A stretch of 64,000 bases of DNA from Paenalcaligenes hominis_A. Its GTDB lineage: Bacteria; Pseudomonadota; Gammaproteobacteria; Burkholderiales; Burkholderiaceae_B. Of the stretch, positions 45,994 through 54,986 are shown piece after piece; within the stretch, counting starts at the first letter, position 1, and each line of letters opens with the position of its first letter. Made by a program: the position numbers and the translations under genes. Below the pieces are notes generated by a model. It saw nothing but the letters and a program-made list of their open reading frames with translations, ran no database searches and had not been told where the DNA came from. The stretch covers positions 310,001-374,000 of the forward strand of contig NZ_JBGJKZ010000001.1 in NCBI RefSeq assembly GCF_041359055.1, read 5' to 3'.

Positions 45994-48144
45994 ATGAGCC
46001 CTACACCGCGCTTTATTCCGAATCGAATTGTGCCCACTGCAGAGCAAGTGGCCATTCAATGTTCACAGCACCGTATTACGCTAATTGAAGCCAATGCGGG
46101 CGCTGCCAAAACCACGACCTTAGCGTTGCGAATAGGCGAGGCATTGGCGCGGGGGCTAGTGCCAGAACATATTCTGGCTTTGGTATTTACAGTAGAAGCC
46201 AAAGAGGTGTTACGTCAGCGCCTTAGAGAGCTAGGGGTGGCACCTTTTATTATCAATAAAATGGCGCTTTACACAGTCGAAGACTTTGCGCACCATGTTT
46301 TAAAATTTTGGGAAGAAGAAGACCCGCCCCGCTTGAGCTCCTTGTACGATTTAAAACCAATGGCCTTGGAAGCGCTCGAGCATTTAAGTCAACAACCCAA
46401 TGCATACGGGGAAGAGCTGGATTTCCGCACACACCATGTGGCTTTAAGTCAGTTTTTTCAAAGTCAATTACGTTTAAAAGCCAGTTTGGCTGTGTTTTTA
46501 AACGAGGAGGAAACCGCCGCTGAAAAAGCACTGCAAATGGGGGTAACACTCAGCGACTTTTTATGGACTCAGCACTATGAAATCTTGCGCCAAAGCCCCT
46601 ATGAGGGCGTGCTGTTTCGTGGGCCCCAAGACGCAACCTATGATCTGGCGACCACCTTACTTGAGCAACCCGATCTTATGGAGCTGTTGCCCGATTACCG
46701 CTTGATTGTGGTTGATGAACTGCACGATGCGAACGAGGCCGCCTTCCAAGTTTTGCGCTTATTGGCCCAACGCGAGCAGACCTATATGGTAGCGGCGGGT
46801 GATAAGGATCAGGTTATTCAAAAACATTTAGCAGCAGACGCCAGCTATTTGCATGCGCGGTTTGAGGCGTATTTTGAGCAGATAAAACGCTTGCCTCTGA
46901 GCTATACCTATAGGCATGGCCCGTATTTGGCTTATGCCACAGCACAATTCAAGCAGAAAAAAGTCGATAGTTTATTGCCCTTAGCCACCCAAATTCATGT
47001 GCATCGTTACGAGGCGGACCAAGCCGTAACGCCCGTGGTTCAGGCCATAATGCAATGGCAGCGCCAAGGTGGGCAGCTTGCCCAGTGCGCCGTGTTGTTA
47101 CGAGACGTACACCAATCCATCCATTTAGAAAATCAGCTGCTTACACAGGGCATACCCTATACCCTACAAGGCATGCAAAGCTATTTACAGCGCGACGAGA
47201 TTTTGTTTTTACGTGCTTGGCTAGCTTTGGCTTTGGGTGATTTGGCAGCTATTCAACACAGTGCATTGCGGGAACGTATGGTGCGTGCCTTAGCTTTGTT
47301 TAGTGAACTGCCTTTTAGCGAAACAGACATTGCGGCGGCAGCGGCAGAGATTGCAGAAACGCCTGCCTTATTACGCTTTTTTTACGAAGGGCAGATGATG
47401 CGTCGTGCCTCAGAGCACGACCAGTGGCGTTTTAAAGAAACTCTGGGCTATTTAGAACAGGTTTCAGCTACCAGCTCTGCGGCAGAGGTATTAACCCATT
47501 TAATGCAAACACTGGATGTAGCCAACGTAGCAAAGCGTATTTATGTATTTGACCATGCTGCCCAAGTAATACATAAGTCGATGGCGGCATTTTTGGCGAT
47601 GGCGCAGCAGCTGGAATTAGGCATAGCGTCTTTTTACCAATGGTGTGCCCAGCACGACCCGAGTGCTCAGCCGGCATCACAGGCCATCACACTTAGTTGT
47701 GTTGCACAGGCCAAAGGTAAAGAGTACGAACATGTGCTGCTGCCCTATTTGGAAATGGGCGAATTCCCGTCTTTGCAACATGACGCTGAGATGGAGCGTA
47801 ATCTGTTTTATGTGGCTATTACGCGTGCGCAAAAACGGTTGAGCTTATTTGTACCTCAGGCCGATCATCAGGTCAGTGAATACGTACGCGAATTGCGGTT
47901 GAAACATATTCAGGCAGTTACGCAACAGCGTTTACAGCAGTTACAGCAAAGCACCGTTGGGCATCAGGTTAGTGCAGTCTCAAGTCACACAGCTGCTCAG
48001 CGCGTTAATTTGGTTGTGCCTTTTGCTGAAAAAGATCAGGCTAAAGAGCTCGGGGCCCGTTGGGACCCCGTGCAGCGTGTGTGGTTTGTACCGCCAGGCC
48101 TCAGCCCAGCGCCTTTTACGCGTTGGATACAAGCCAAAACGTAA
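45994..48144 (+). CDS. UvrD/Rep-like superfamily 1 helicase with C-terminal DUF5710
   Basis: 716 residues. Walker A reads ANAGAAKTTTL, with Ala where most family members have Gly before the Lys. Motif II is VVDELHDANEAAF, motif III VAAGDKDQVI, motif IV-like SYTYRHGPYLA, motif V/VI AKGKEYEHVLLPYL and LFYVAITRAQKRLSLF. The last 45 residues (VPFAEKDQAKELGARWDPVQ, then WFVPPG) form a DUF5710 domain, found in DNA-processing proteins, often plasmid primases. No RecB-type nuclease is seen. A DNA unwinding or repair role is likely; the partner SapC gene gives no clear hint. Confidence 0.8.
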   Translation: MSPTPRFIPNRIVPTAEQVAIQCSQHRITLIEANAGAAKTTTLALRIGEALARGLVPEHILALVFTVEAKEVLRQRLRELGVAPFIINKMALYTVEDFAHHVLKFWEEEDPPRLSSLYDLKPMALEALEHLSQQPNAYGEELDFRTHHVALSQFFQSQLRLKASLAVFLNEEETAAEKALQMGVTLSDFLWTQHYEILRQSPYEGVLFRGPQDATYDLATTLLEQPDLMELLPDYRLIVVDELHDANEAAFQVLRLLAQREQTYMVAAGDKDQVIQKHLAADASYLHARFEAYFEQIKRLPLSYTYRHGPYLAYATAQFKQKKVDSLLPLATQIHVHRYEADQAVTPVVQAIMQWQRQGGQLAQCAVLLRDVHQSIHLENQLLTQGIPYTLQGMQSYLQRDEILFLRAWLALALGDLAAIQHSALRERMVRALALFSELPFSETDIAAAAAEIAETPALLRFFYEGQMMRRASEHDQWRFKETLGYLEQVSATSSAAEVLTHLMQTLDVANVAKRIYVFDHAAQVIHKSMAAFLAMAQQLELGIASFYQWCAQHDPSAQPASQAITLSCVAQAKGKEYEHVLLPYLEMGEFPSLQHDAEMERNLFYVAITRAQKRLSLFVPQADHQVSEYVRELRLKHIQAVTQQRLQQLQQSTVGHQVSAVSSHTAAQRVNLVVPFAEKDQAKELGARWDPVQRVWFVPPGLSPAPFTRWIQAKT

Positions 48145-48915
48145 TTACTTTAGCCATTTATCCTCTGCGGCATCCAACACATCACGCTCGTCCATTAAAT
48201 CCCACACAAACTGCATCATACGTACGTAGTCCGTATCATCAGCTGCCAACATAAATCCGAGATAATTAACGGGGGTCAGAGGCTGATCAATAAATAGAGC
48301 ACTTAGGCGAGAGTCGGCGTTGCTGTAATGTAGGGCTTCATAGGTTTCTGTAATCATGATGTCGCCTTTGCCTTCCGCAATGAGGGCAGGGATCTCTGCA
48401 TTTTTATCATGCGTACTGACTTGAGCCTCTTTGAGATGCTCTAATACAAACAGTTCATTGGTACCGCCTGGGTTTTTAATCACATGCACAGAAGGCTGAT
48501 TTAAATCAGCCACTGTTTTGTATTTGCTTTTATCGGTACTGCGCGCTAAAGCCACTTTACCAAAGGGCGCGTAGCCGGGCAGCATTTCCATTTTTGCAAT
48601 GCGAGCCGGTGTACGTGTAATGCCTCCGACCGCAATATCAAATTTGTCAGCTTGTAGGTCTGGCATAAGATTGGGCCATGTGGTGGGCACGTATTCTATG
48701 GCTAAGCCTAGCTCAGCGGCCATGGCCTCAATCACATCAATGTCATGGCCTTCATAACCTTGTTCGGTTTTAATGGCAAAAGGGCGGTAGTCGCCAGGCG
48801 TGCCTACACGCAAAGTTTTGGACTCTTGGATACGATCAAGACGCGGACCCGCTTGTGCGCTAAAAGCCACCGCTCCAAGTAATACAGCACCAAGTAATTG
48901 GCTCCATTTTTTCAT
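48145..48915 (-). CDS. periplasmic PheC-like cyclohexadienyl dehydratase or amino acid-binding protein
   Basis: 256 residues. The signal peptide covers residues 1-22 (AFSAQA). Family 3 solute-binding fold: LDRIQESKTLRVGTPGDYRPF, VPTTWPNLMPDL, KNPGGTNELFV and MITETYEALHYS. These follow Pseudomonas PheC closely, including NPGGTN and the later Glu that serves catalysis there. So prephenate/arogenate dehydratase activity in the periplasm is plausible, though amino acid binding is the default for the fold. No transporter genes adjoin. Confidence 0.72.
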   Translation of the reverse strand: MKKWSQLLGAVLLGAVAFSAQAGPRLDRIQESKTLRVGTPGDYRPFAIKTEQGYEGHDIDVIEAMAAELGLAIEYVPTTWPNLMPDLQADKFDIAVGGITRTPARIAKMEMLPGYAPFGKVALARSTDKSKYKTVADLNQPSVHVIKNPGGTNELFVLEHLKEAQVSTHDKNAEIPALIAEGKGDIMITETYEALHYSNADSRLSALFIDQPLTPVNYLGFMLAADDTDYVRMMQFVWDLMDERDVLDAAEDKWLK

Positions 48916-48937
48916 AGTTGTCTCCTAGGAATAGATA

Positions 48938-48962
48938 GAAAAATCCCCCTATTAATAGGGGG
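48938..48962 (-). terminator. intrinsic terminator after the TerC gene
   Basis: CCCCCTATT/AATAGGGGG, a perfect 9-bp stem at 48945-48962, followed on the minus strand by ATTTTTC. Confidence 0.8.
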
Positions 48963-48977
48963 ACTGGGGGCGCAGAA

Positions 48978-49679
48978 TTACGCCTGTTTTTTATTTTTAC
49001 GATGAGCTAAAAACTTACCAACTAAGACGATGGTAATAGCCCCTATAGCAGCTGCGCTGTAATGCACTAACGCAGTAGGTTCACCAAAATGCTTAATTAC
49101 AACCACATCGGTCACTAACAAACCGCCGGCAATCCAGCCCAGTAAACCCGCACCAAAAGTCACAATGGAAGGGAAGCGGTCAATGAGTTTTAAAATTAAG
49201 GTGCTGCCCCAGACAATAATTGGAATGCTAACCAATAAACCAAAAATAACCAGCCCCATTTGGTGATCAGGGTCGGCTAATTGGGCCGCCCCAGCAATGG
49301 CAATTACATTGTCTAGGCTCATGACAAAGTCAGCAATAATAATGGTTTTTACTGCTGTCCATACGCTGGCACTGGCTTGGATATTTGCGTGCTCATCATG
49401 TTCGGGCACCAAAAGCTTTAATGCGACCCAAGCCAACAGCAAAGCTCCAACCAGTTTAAGGTAGGGTACCGCTAATAGTGTTAAGGCAAAAGCAATTAAC
49501 AGCACACGCAATACAATGGCACCGGCTGTTCCCCATAGCACCCCTTTTAAGCGTTGTTCTTTAGGAAGGTTTCTACAGGCTAAGGCAATAACTACTGCAT
49601 TATCACCGCCTAAAAGAATATCAATTAAAATAATTTGAAAAACCGCAGCCCAACTAAGAGTTTGGAAAAATTCCAACAT
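48978..49679 (-). CDS. TerC/YjbE-family membrane protein, likely manganese exporter
   Basis: 233 residues from the ATG at 49679, preceded by a TGGAGTG site; upstream in-frame codons lie inside the leader terminator. About seven hydrophobic helices with two acidic motifs, LGGDNAVVIALACRNLP and MSLDNVIAIAGAA. The family exports Mn(II) in several bacteria. The upstream yybP-ykoY riboswitch supports manganese control. Confidence 0.9.
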   Translation of the reverse strand: MLEFFQTLSWAAVFQIILIDILLGGDNAVVIALACRNLPKEQRLKGVLWGTAGAIVLRVLLIAFALTLLAVPYLKLVGALLLAWVALKLLVPEHDEHANIQASASVWTAVKTIIIADFVMSLDNVIAIAGAAQLADPDHQMGLVIFGLLVSIPIIVWGSTLILKLIDRFPSIVTFGAGLLGWIAGGLLVTDVVVIKHFGEPTALVHYSAAAIGAITIVLVGKFLAHRKNKKQA

Positions 49680-49692
49680 AGTCACTCCAGAA

Positions 49693-49732
49693 ATAAAAAA
49701 AAGCCTGATTCCAATAAAAGAGCAGGCTTTTT
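49693..49732 (-). terminator. riboswitch expression-platform terminator before TerC gene
   Basis: Minus-strand AAAAAGCCTG...CAGGCTTTTTTTT hairpin directly after the riboswitch and before the TerC ribosome site. Manganese binding would be expected to prevent its formation. Confidence 0.85.
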
Positions 49733-49744
49733 GTATGGAGTACA

Positions 49745-49900
49745 CGCACCTTGCCCTTTGATTGGCAAGGTCTTGCTTGTAACGTTGTGGGTTGAGGCCA
49801 CATATAACGCGAGCGTTTGTTACCCGTGCACCGGGAGACTATAGAGTCTGGCCGTGATGACGATGCGACGGAAATAAGCTACTCCCCTTTGTCAGCCCTA
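49745..49900 (-). ncRNA. yybP-ykoY manganese riboswitch
   Basis: On the minus strand the leader opens with GACAAAGGGGAGTAGC and closes with GCAAGACCTTGCC...GGCAAGGTGC. These are two conserved sequence blocks of the yybP-ykoY class, with internal CCGTCGCATCGTCATCACGG and CCGGTGCACGGG stems between. A TATACT box at 49901-49906 (minus) lies just upstream. It is followed by an intrinsic terminator and a TerC-family gene, a combination known for this class. The rest of the gap to 50126 shows no named element. Confidence 0.87.
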
Positions 49901-50126
49901 AGTATAGCGGAAAAACCGTGTACCAGTGCTTTCTGATGGTGCTTTTTATTATCACAGTAGTTGTTTTTATAGCCAAGTGTTGGCTTGAGCAGTGCACCAG
50001 AGTTGTGAGTTTGTAGTGGTGCTTGGCTTAGGAAAAACTAGAAAAAAATGAGAAACCAGTGGTAAGATTCATTGATGTATCTTAATGCGCTAGCTTACAG
50101 CGATAGACCTAATAGGCAAAAACACG

Positions 50127-50762
50127 ATGGAATATAACTTTGGTTTTGAAGTAGCTCCCCCTGCGCGCACCTATCGCGGCATAGATCGACGCGAACTCAT
50201 CATTACAGAGGCCACCGATCGATTTTTAGAAAGAGGCTATGCGGCTGTTAGTGTTGATGAAATTATTAAAAAAGTAGGCGGCTCTAAAACCAATGTATAT
50301 CGACATTTTGGTGGTAAAAAGGGTCTTTTTATCGAGGTGGTACGCAGTTTAGCTGCCGAATTTCTAGAGCATTTGCGCACCACGGAAATTACCAACAAAA
50401 CGCCTGAAGAGGGGTTGCGCCAAATAGCCCACAATTTACTCAATCAGCTCTTAGATGAACGTCATTTGGCGTTTCAGCGTCTTATTATTGCAGAGGCTCG
50501 ACGCTTCGAGGACTTAGGCAAAGTTTGGCTTGAAAGTCGGCCCCAACAGTCACGTCGTGTATTGGCTAAATTTATTCACGAGCTGCAGCAAAAAAAACAG
50601 CTAAGAGAGGCTGATCCGCTCTTAGCTGCTACATTGTTTCACGACATGATTAGCTTTTATCCTACCCATAAAGCCATGATAGAAATCCCACTCACTCAAG
50701 ACGAGCTCAATGTTTTTATTGATGAGGCTGTAGTGGTGTTTATGACAGGTTATGGGGTGTAA
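50127..50762 (+). CDS. TetR-family transcriptional regulator
   Basis: 211 residues. N-terminal helix-turn-helix RRELIITEATDRFLERGYAAVSVDEIIKKVGGSKTNVYRHFGGK, split here for reading: the recognition helix is KTNVYRHFG. The C-terminal domain is TetR_C-like with a helical ligand pocket. Target unknown; it converges with the dioxygenase-like gene, whose stop lies 10 bases away. Confidence 0.87.
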   Translation: MEYNFGFEVAPPARTYRGIDRRELIITEATDRFLERGYAAVSVDEIIKKVGGSKTNVYRHFGGKKGLFIEVVRSLAAEFLEHLRTTEITNKTPEEGLRQIAHNLLNQLLDERHLAFQRLIIAEARRFEDLGKVWLESRPQQSRRVLAKFIHELQQKKQLREADPLLAATLFHDMISFYPTHKAMIEIPLTQDELNVFIDEAVVVFMTGYGV

Positions 50763-50772
50763 AAACTAGCTC

Positions 50773-51303
50773 TTAGCGGAACAAGGTGTCCACGTAATCG
50801 GCACCTAAACCAATTTTTTCATAATGAGCGCGGCATAACGCAATGTAGTCATGCACATCAAAATACCCACAGGATTCTCCTTTTTCGTCTAGCCAAATAA
50901 GTGGGCCTTTGACATTAAAAAAGACTTTCATGGGGTCTTCGTGCTCATAGGCTACAAGGGTGTGGCCCTCGCCTGGGGTTTCATACACAAAGTCGCCTGC
51001 GGTGGCAATCCAATCGTGCTCTAAATAGCCCCATTTGCCTGAAATGGTGTAGGCAAAAACCTCGTGGGGGTGGTAGTGACGATTAACCAAACCAGGGCCA
51101 GTTGCCATTAAAATATCGCACCAGCGGTTTTCATTTGGAGAAATCCACAGTGGGCGCGATGATACCGTTTCCGTAAAGGGTACATACAGCGATGTGTCAT
51201 CAGTTGGTGCATTCGCAATATACACTTCAGGTAACGCGTCGGGTTGAAATACTTTTTCAATAGGGGCAATTGAGCGCCAAAATTCATTTCCTGAGGATGT
51301 CAT
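50773..51303 (-). CDS. 2,4'-dihydroxyacetophenone dioxygenase-like cupin
   Basis: 176 residues, single cupin. NRHYHPHEVFAYTISGKWGYLE holds the metal-binding His-x-His and Glu; a later ETPGEGHTLVAY adds the third His. The sequence follows the Alcaligenes 4-hydroxyacetophenone pathway enzyme, which cleaves the side chain of 2,4'-dihydroxyacetophenone to 4-hydroxybenzoate and formate. Substrate is by family; no other gene of that pathway is next to it. The gene is divergent from an AraC regulator, the likely activator. Confidence 0.8.
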   Translation of the reverse strand: MTSSGNEFWRSIAPIEKVFQPDALPEVYIANAPTDDTSLYVPFTETVSSRPLWISPNENRWCDILMATGPGLVNRHYHPHEVFAYTISGKWGYLEHDWIATAGDFVYETPGEGHTLVAYEHEDPMKVFFNVKGPLIWLDEKGESCGYFDVHDYIALCRAHYEKIGLGADYVDTLFR

Positions 51304-51494
51304 GAGCTTCTCCTAAATAAAGTCAATACATATACTAAGTAGTATAAAAAGAGCATGGAGAGCGGTTTTGACTGTGAAGGACATGAAAAAGGGATGTATC
51401 CAGCGCCAGCAGAGCTTAATTGAGTGTAAACCCTTGCTGTACAGATAACAGGTAGCCGCTAAGCTAAAGAGCGAATTGATTATTGGGTGTAGCT

Positions 51495-52448
51495 ATGAGT
51501 TTGCGTATTACTTCTGCTTCCACGGCCTCGTTACCGTTAACACAACGTTGCGCGTACTGGGAGTCTTATAGCTCGAATCGGCTTGTCGATTTAAAGTGCA
51601 CACCTTACGATCCGCGTGGCTTAATGGCTGCCCAAGACAATATGTGGAGCCAACATTTAGGGTTAAGCATAATTCGTGGCAATTCGCACATTATTGAGCG
51701 CACGCCTTTGCATATAAAGCGTACTCCCAAAGACAGCATATTTATTTCGTTTGATTTTATTAGCGCTGCGTTTTTTTATCAGGGCAAGCAGTGTCATGCC
51801 GTTCAACCGCACGATATGGTGATTTATCGAACGGATAATCCGTATCTATTCGGTTTCAAAAGCAACATGCGTCAAATTATTATTGATTTGCCCTCAGAAA
51901 CGATGCAGCACATAAACCGAATAGCATTAGATCAGCCGTTGTTGTTACGGGCCACCACTGCACAACAACGCTTATTGCAACGCACCTTAGCGCAATGTTG
52001 CCGTCAATTTATGGCCCAACCTTGCACCCAGCGGTTACCGGTCTTACAAGAGCAGATCGTAAGGCTGATGACGGCTTTGCTTTGCCCCGATCGTCCTTCC
52101 CTAAGCCAAAGTAGCCTAAGTCTGGTGTATTTATTAGCTGCTCAACAGTTTATTGCCGACCATCTTGACGAGCCAAGCTTGAACAATGCACGCATAGCAG
52201 CGGCGGTCGGGGTTTCTGAGCGCCATTTACAGCGTATATTTAGTCAATGTACAGAAAGTAGCATACAGAACTATGTAATTGACCAGCGTTTGCAACGCGC
52301 CTATTGGCGACTCATGCAAGAGAAAGACTCCGTGCTTTCTATAGAGGGTTTAGGGGCCGAGGTCGGCTTCATCAGCACCGCGCATTTCTCACGCCGCTTT
52401 AAACAGCGCTATGGCGTAAGCCCTTCTCAGCTTAATGCTAGGCAGTAA
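51495..52448 (+). CDS. AraC-family transcriptional regulator (FeaR/NphR-like layout)
   Basis: 317 residues from the ATG at 51495 with GGGTG upstream. N-terminal AraC-binding-like domain (residues about 10-190) and a C-terminal double helix-turn-helix (NNARIAAAVGVSERHLQRIFSQ, split; and EVGFISTAHFSRRFKQRYGVSP). Such proteins respond to aromatic compounds. Divergent position suggests it controls the dioxygenase-like gene. Confidence 0.86.
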   Translation: MSLRITSASTASLPLTQRCAYWESYSSNRLVDLKCTPYDPRGLMAAQDNMWSQHLGLSIIRGNSHIIERTPLHIKRTPKDSIFISFDFISAAFFYQGKQCHAVQPHDMVIYRTDNPYLFGFKSNMRQIIIDLPSETMQHINRIALDQPLLLRATTAQQRLLQRTLAQCCRQFMAQPCTQRLPVLQEQIVRLMTALLCPDRPSLSQSSLSLVYLLAAQQFIADHLDEPSLNNARIAAAVGVSERHLQRIFSQCTESSIQNYVIDQRLQRAYWRLMQEKDSVLSIEGLGAEVGFISTAHFSRRFKQRYGVSPSQLNARQ

Positions 52449-52468
52449 AAAGGTCGCCGTAGCGACCT
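52446..52468 (-). terminator. intrinsic terminator after betT
   Basis: AGGTCGC-cgta-GCGACCT stem at 52451-52468, followed on the minus strand by TTTTTA. It touches the AraC gene stop. Confidence 0.78.
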
Positions 52469-52476
52469 GTATGTGT

Positions 52477-54558
52477 TTAAGACTGAGGGCGAGCTTGTGG
52501 CTCGTCGGCGCTCGGCTCCTCGTCGTGAATTAAGTCCTCGTCATGGTCTTCCATGTTCCACGGCAAGATGCCTGGAGATACATGCAAGAAATGCATGTAT
52601 TTTTCAAACTGATCCAAAATATCGGAAATAATATCTGAGGGTTCGTAGCCGTAAACGTCATACGCTTGACCGCCACGGCGTAAAAAGACTTCAGCACGGT
52701 AATATTTGTCGTCGGTGCTAGCGCCATTTTTAGAGTCTTCTGGCAGATCAAAATCGGGCATATCATAGCCGCGTAAGCGTACCTCATAAATAAATTCCAA
52801 CTTGCCTTCTTGAATGACCTCAAAGTGTGCACGGTGATTTTGTTCATCAAAAATCACGTGGGCATTCCAACCTTGCTCTTCTAGCTCTTGCTCCACCCGC
52901 TGCATGCTGGACATAACAGTATGGCGAATAAAGTTTTCTACATCGATACGAGAAGGAAAATCCACTAAATTAGCCAAACGTTTTTTCCAGTAATTGAGGT
53001 TGTTACGTGCGCCCACAGGGCGGTTTTGTAGCGAACCTTGAAGGCTGGCCTCGTGATGTTCTTCAATAATTAATGCGCGCCACATACCAATAGCAGCAAT
53101 AATCATAATGATAGCAAAGGGTAAGGCGCTGATTACCGAGGCGGCTTGAAGAGCGCTTAGGCCGCCCGCAAGCAGTAAAGCAATGGCAATAATACCAGAC
53201 ATGGACGCCCAGAAAACGCGTTGCCATACAGGGGTATAAGCCGCGCCGCCCGAAGCAAGTGAATCAATCACTAGCGAGCCAGAGTCAGATGAGGTCACAA
53301 AAAACAGCGCAATCAGCATCACTGTTACGAACGACACAATACTGGCTAAAGGTAAGCGTTCGAATAGCTTAAATAATGCAATAGCGTGGTCGGCCTGTAC
53401 CTCCTCAATGAGGGCAGTGTAGCCTTCGACCATAATCATATGCAAAGCGGTATCGCCAAAGACGGAAAACCATAAAAAGGTGAAGACGGTAGGTACAACC
53501 ATTACGCCCACAATAAATTGACGGATAGTACGACCACGGCTAATTTTGGCGATAAACAGCCCCACGAAGGGTGCCCACGCAATAGTCCAACCAAAAATAA
53601 ATAGGGTCCAGTTACCAATCCAGTCGCTGGTGGTATACGCCTGCAAGTTAAAGGTGCGCTCTACAATGTTGCTGAGATAGCTACCTGTGTTTTGCATAAA
53701 AGTATTTAAGATAAAGATGGTGGGGCCTGTTACAAAAACAAACAGCATCAAGGCAACGGCAAGAAAAATATTAAGTAATGAAAGACGTTTCACCCCTTTA
53801 TCTAAACCGGCACCAACGGAAAGCGCTGTTAAGGCAGTCACCAAAATAATGGTAGTAATTTGGACTGCATGGGTCACAGGAATGCTGGGCCAGAGATAAT
53901 TTAGTCCCACATTAATCTGGGTCACTGATAGACCCAATGTGGTCGCAATACCAAATAAAGTGCCCAAAATAGCAAAAATATCGACGATGTGACCGATAGG
54001 CCCATAAATGCGGTCGCCAATAATGGGATATAAAGCGGAGCGCATAGAAAGCGGTAGACCGTGCCTAAAGGTAAAATACGCCAAAGTAAGGCCTACTAAG
54101 CCATAAATCGCCCAGATATGAAAACCCCAATGAAAGAAGGCGATTTGCATAGCTTGTTTAGCCGCGTCTACGGTTAAGGCGGGACCTGCCGGAGGCGAAG
54201 CGTAATGTAAGACGGGCTCGGCTACACCAAAAAAAAGTAAAGCAATACCGTAACCAGCTGAAAATAACATGGCAAACCACGAAATAAAGCTGTACTCCGG
54301 ATCGGCGTGGTCTGGGCCTAATTTAATGTTGCCCCATTTTGTAAATGTGATGGAAACCAAAAATATAAGAAAAAAGGCCACCGAAAGCATATAAAACCAA
54401 CCAAAATTGGTGGTGAGATATGCCAAAGCACTAGAGAATATATTTCCTGCTAAAACAGGATTACTCATCGTGCCAATCACCATCAAAATAATGATGACCA
54501 CGGCTGGTGCAAATACGGGCACCAGAATCGTAGGCGAAAGGGATTTTTTTGAGGTCAT
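52477..54558 (-). CDS. betT: BCCT-family choline transporter, BetT type with long C-tail
   Basis: 693 residues. Twelve hydrophobic helices within residues 1-510, with the BCCT signature region GWTIAWAPFVGLFIAKISRGR. A cytoplasmic C-terminal domain of about 180 residues, as in BetT, which senses osmotic state. It takes up choline, using the sodium or proton gradient. No betA, betB or betI genes adjoin. Confidence 0.9.
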   Translation of the reverse strand: MTSKKSLSPTILVPVFAPAVVIIILMVIGTMSNPVLAGNIFSSALAYLTTNFGWFYMLSVAFFLIFLVSITFTKWGNIKLGPDHADPEYSFISWFAMLFSAGYGIALLFFGVAEPVLHYASPPAGPALTVDAAKQAMQIAFFHWGFHIWAIYGLVGLTLAYFTFRHGLPLSMRSALYPIIGDRIYGPIGHIVDIFAILGTLFGIATTLGLSVTQINVGLNYLWPSIPVTHAVQITTIILVTALTALSVGAGLDKGVKRLSLLNIFLAVALMLFVFVTGPTIFILNTFMQNTGSYLSNIVERTFNLQAYTTSDWIGNWTLFIFGWTIAWAPFVGLFIAKISRGRTIRQFIVGVMVVPTVFTFLWFSVFGDTALHMIMVEGYTALIEEVQADHAIALFKLFERLPLASIVSFVTVMLIALFFVTSSDSGSLVIDSLASGGAAYTPVWQRVFWASMSGIIAIALLLAGGLSALQAASVISALPFAIIMIIAAIGMWRALIIEEHHEASLQGSLQNRPVGARNNLNYWKKRLANLVDFPSRIDVENFIRHTVMSSMQRVEQELEEQGWNAHVIFDEQNHRAHFEVIQEGKLEFIYEVRLRGYDMPDFDLPEDSKNGASTDDKYYRAEVFLRRGGQAYDVYGYEPSDIISDILDQFEKYMHFLHVSPGILPWNMEDHDEDLIHDEEPSADEPQARPQS

Positions 54559-54986
54559 AAGTCGTCCTCTGCGAACTCGTAAATTAAAAATAAGTGAGGT
54601 TCGATTACGCCTAAAAAATATAAAAAATAGATATTAATTTTATTTTTTAATATGTATTTTCTATAAATTTAGTAGGCCGTAATCTATTTAAATTCAGTTT
54701 TTGAATACTGATTAGTTTTTATGATGGATTTTTTCATTTTATAAAAACAAGTAAAGATAATCGTTTTTTCTAAACTCTAAAATATAAACATATTAGGAAT
54801 GAAAAATATAGGAGCCTTTAACAAAAATTAACCAGTCTTGGTAACCAAATGTGTCCTTTGGGACAAAGGTTTGAGGGTTTGGCAACGCAAAGTGAGCCAA
54901 CCCGTTACACTAATAGCGCAAAGAAGAATTGCGTGTGTTAATTAGTGGATAAAGTAGAAAGCAGGGATTGTTTTTTAGGAATAAAA
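54559..54986. other. AT-rich intergenic region between betT and nadX
   Basis: 428 bases without a gene. The left half is strongly AT-rich. Near the right end are two inverted repeats: ACCAGTCTTGGT near 54830 and CCTTTG-gga-CAAAGG near 54860. They may be operators for either divergent gene. No ORF, RNA gene or repeat family is recognised. Confidence 0.4.

Noticed and set aside
54559..54944. small ORFs or an RNA gene in the AT-rich gap
   Set aside because: Frames are short, stop-rich and without ribosome sites; no RNA fold that I can name.
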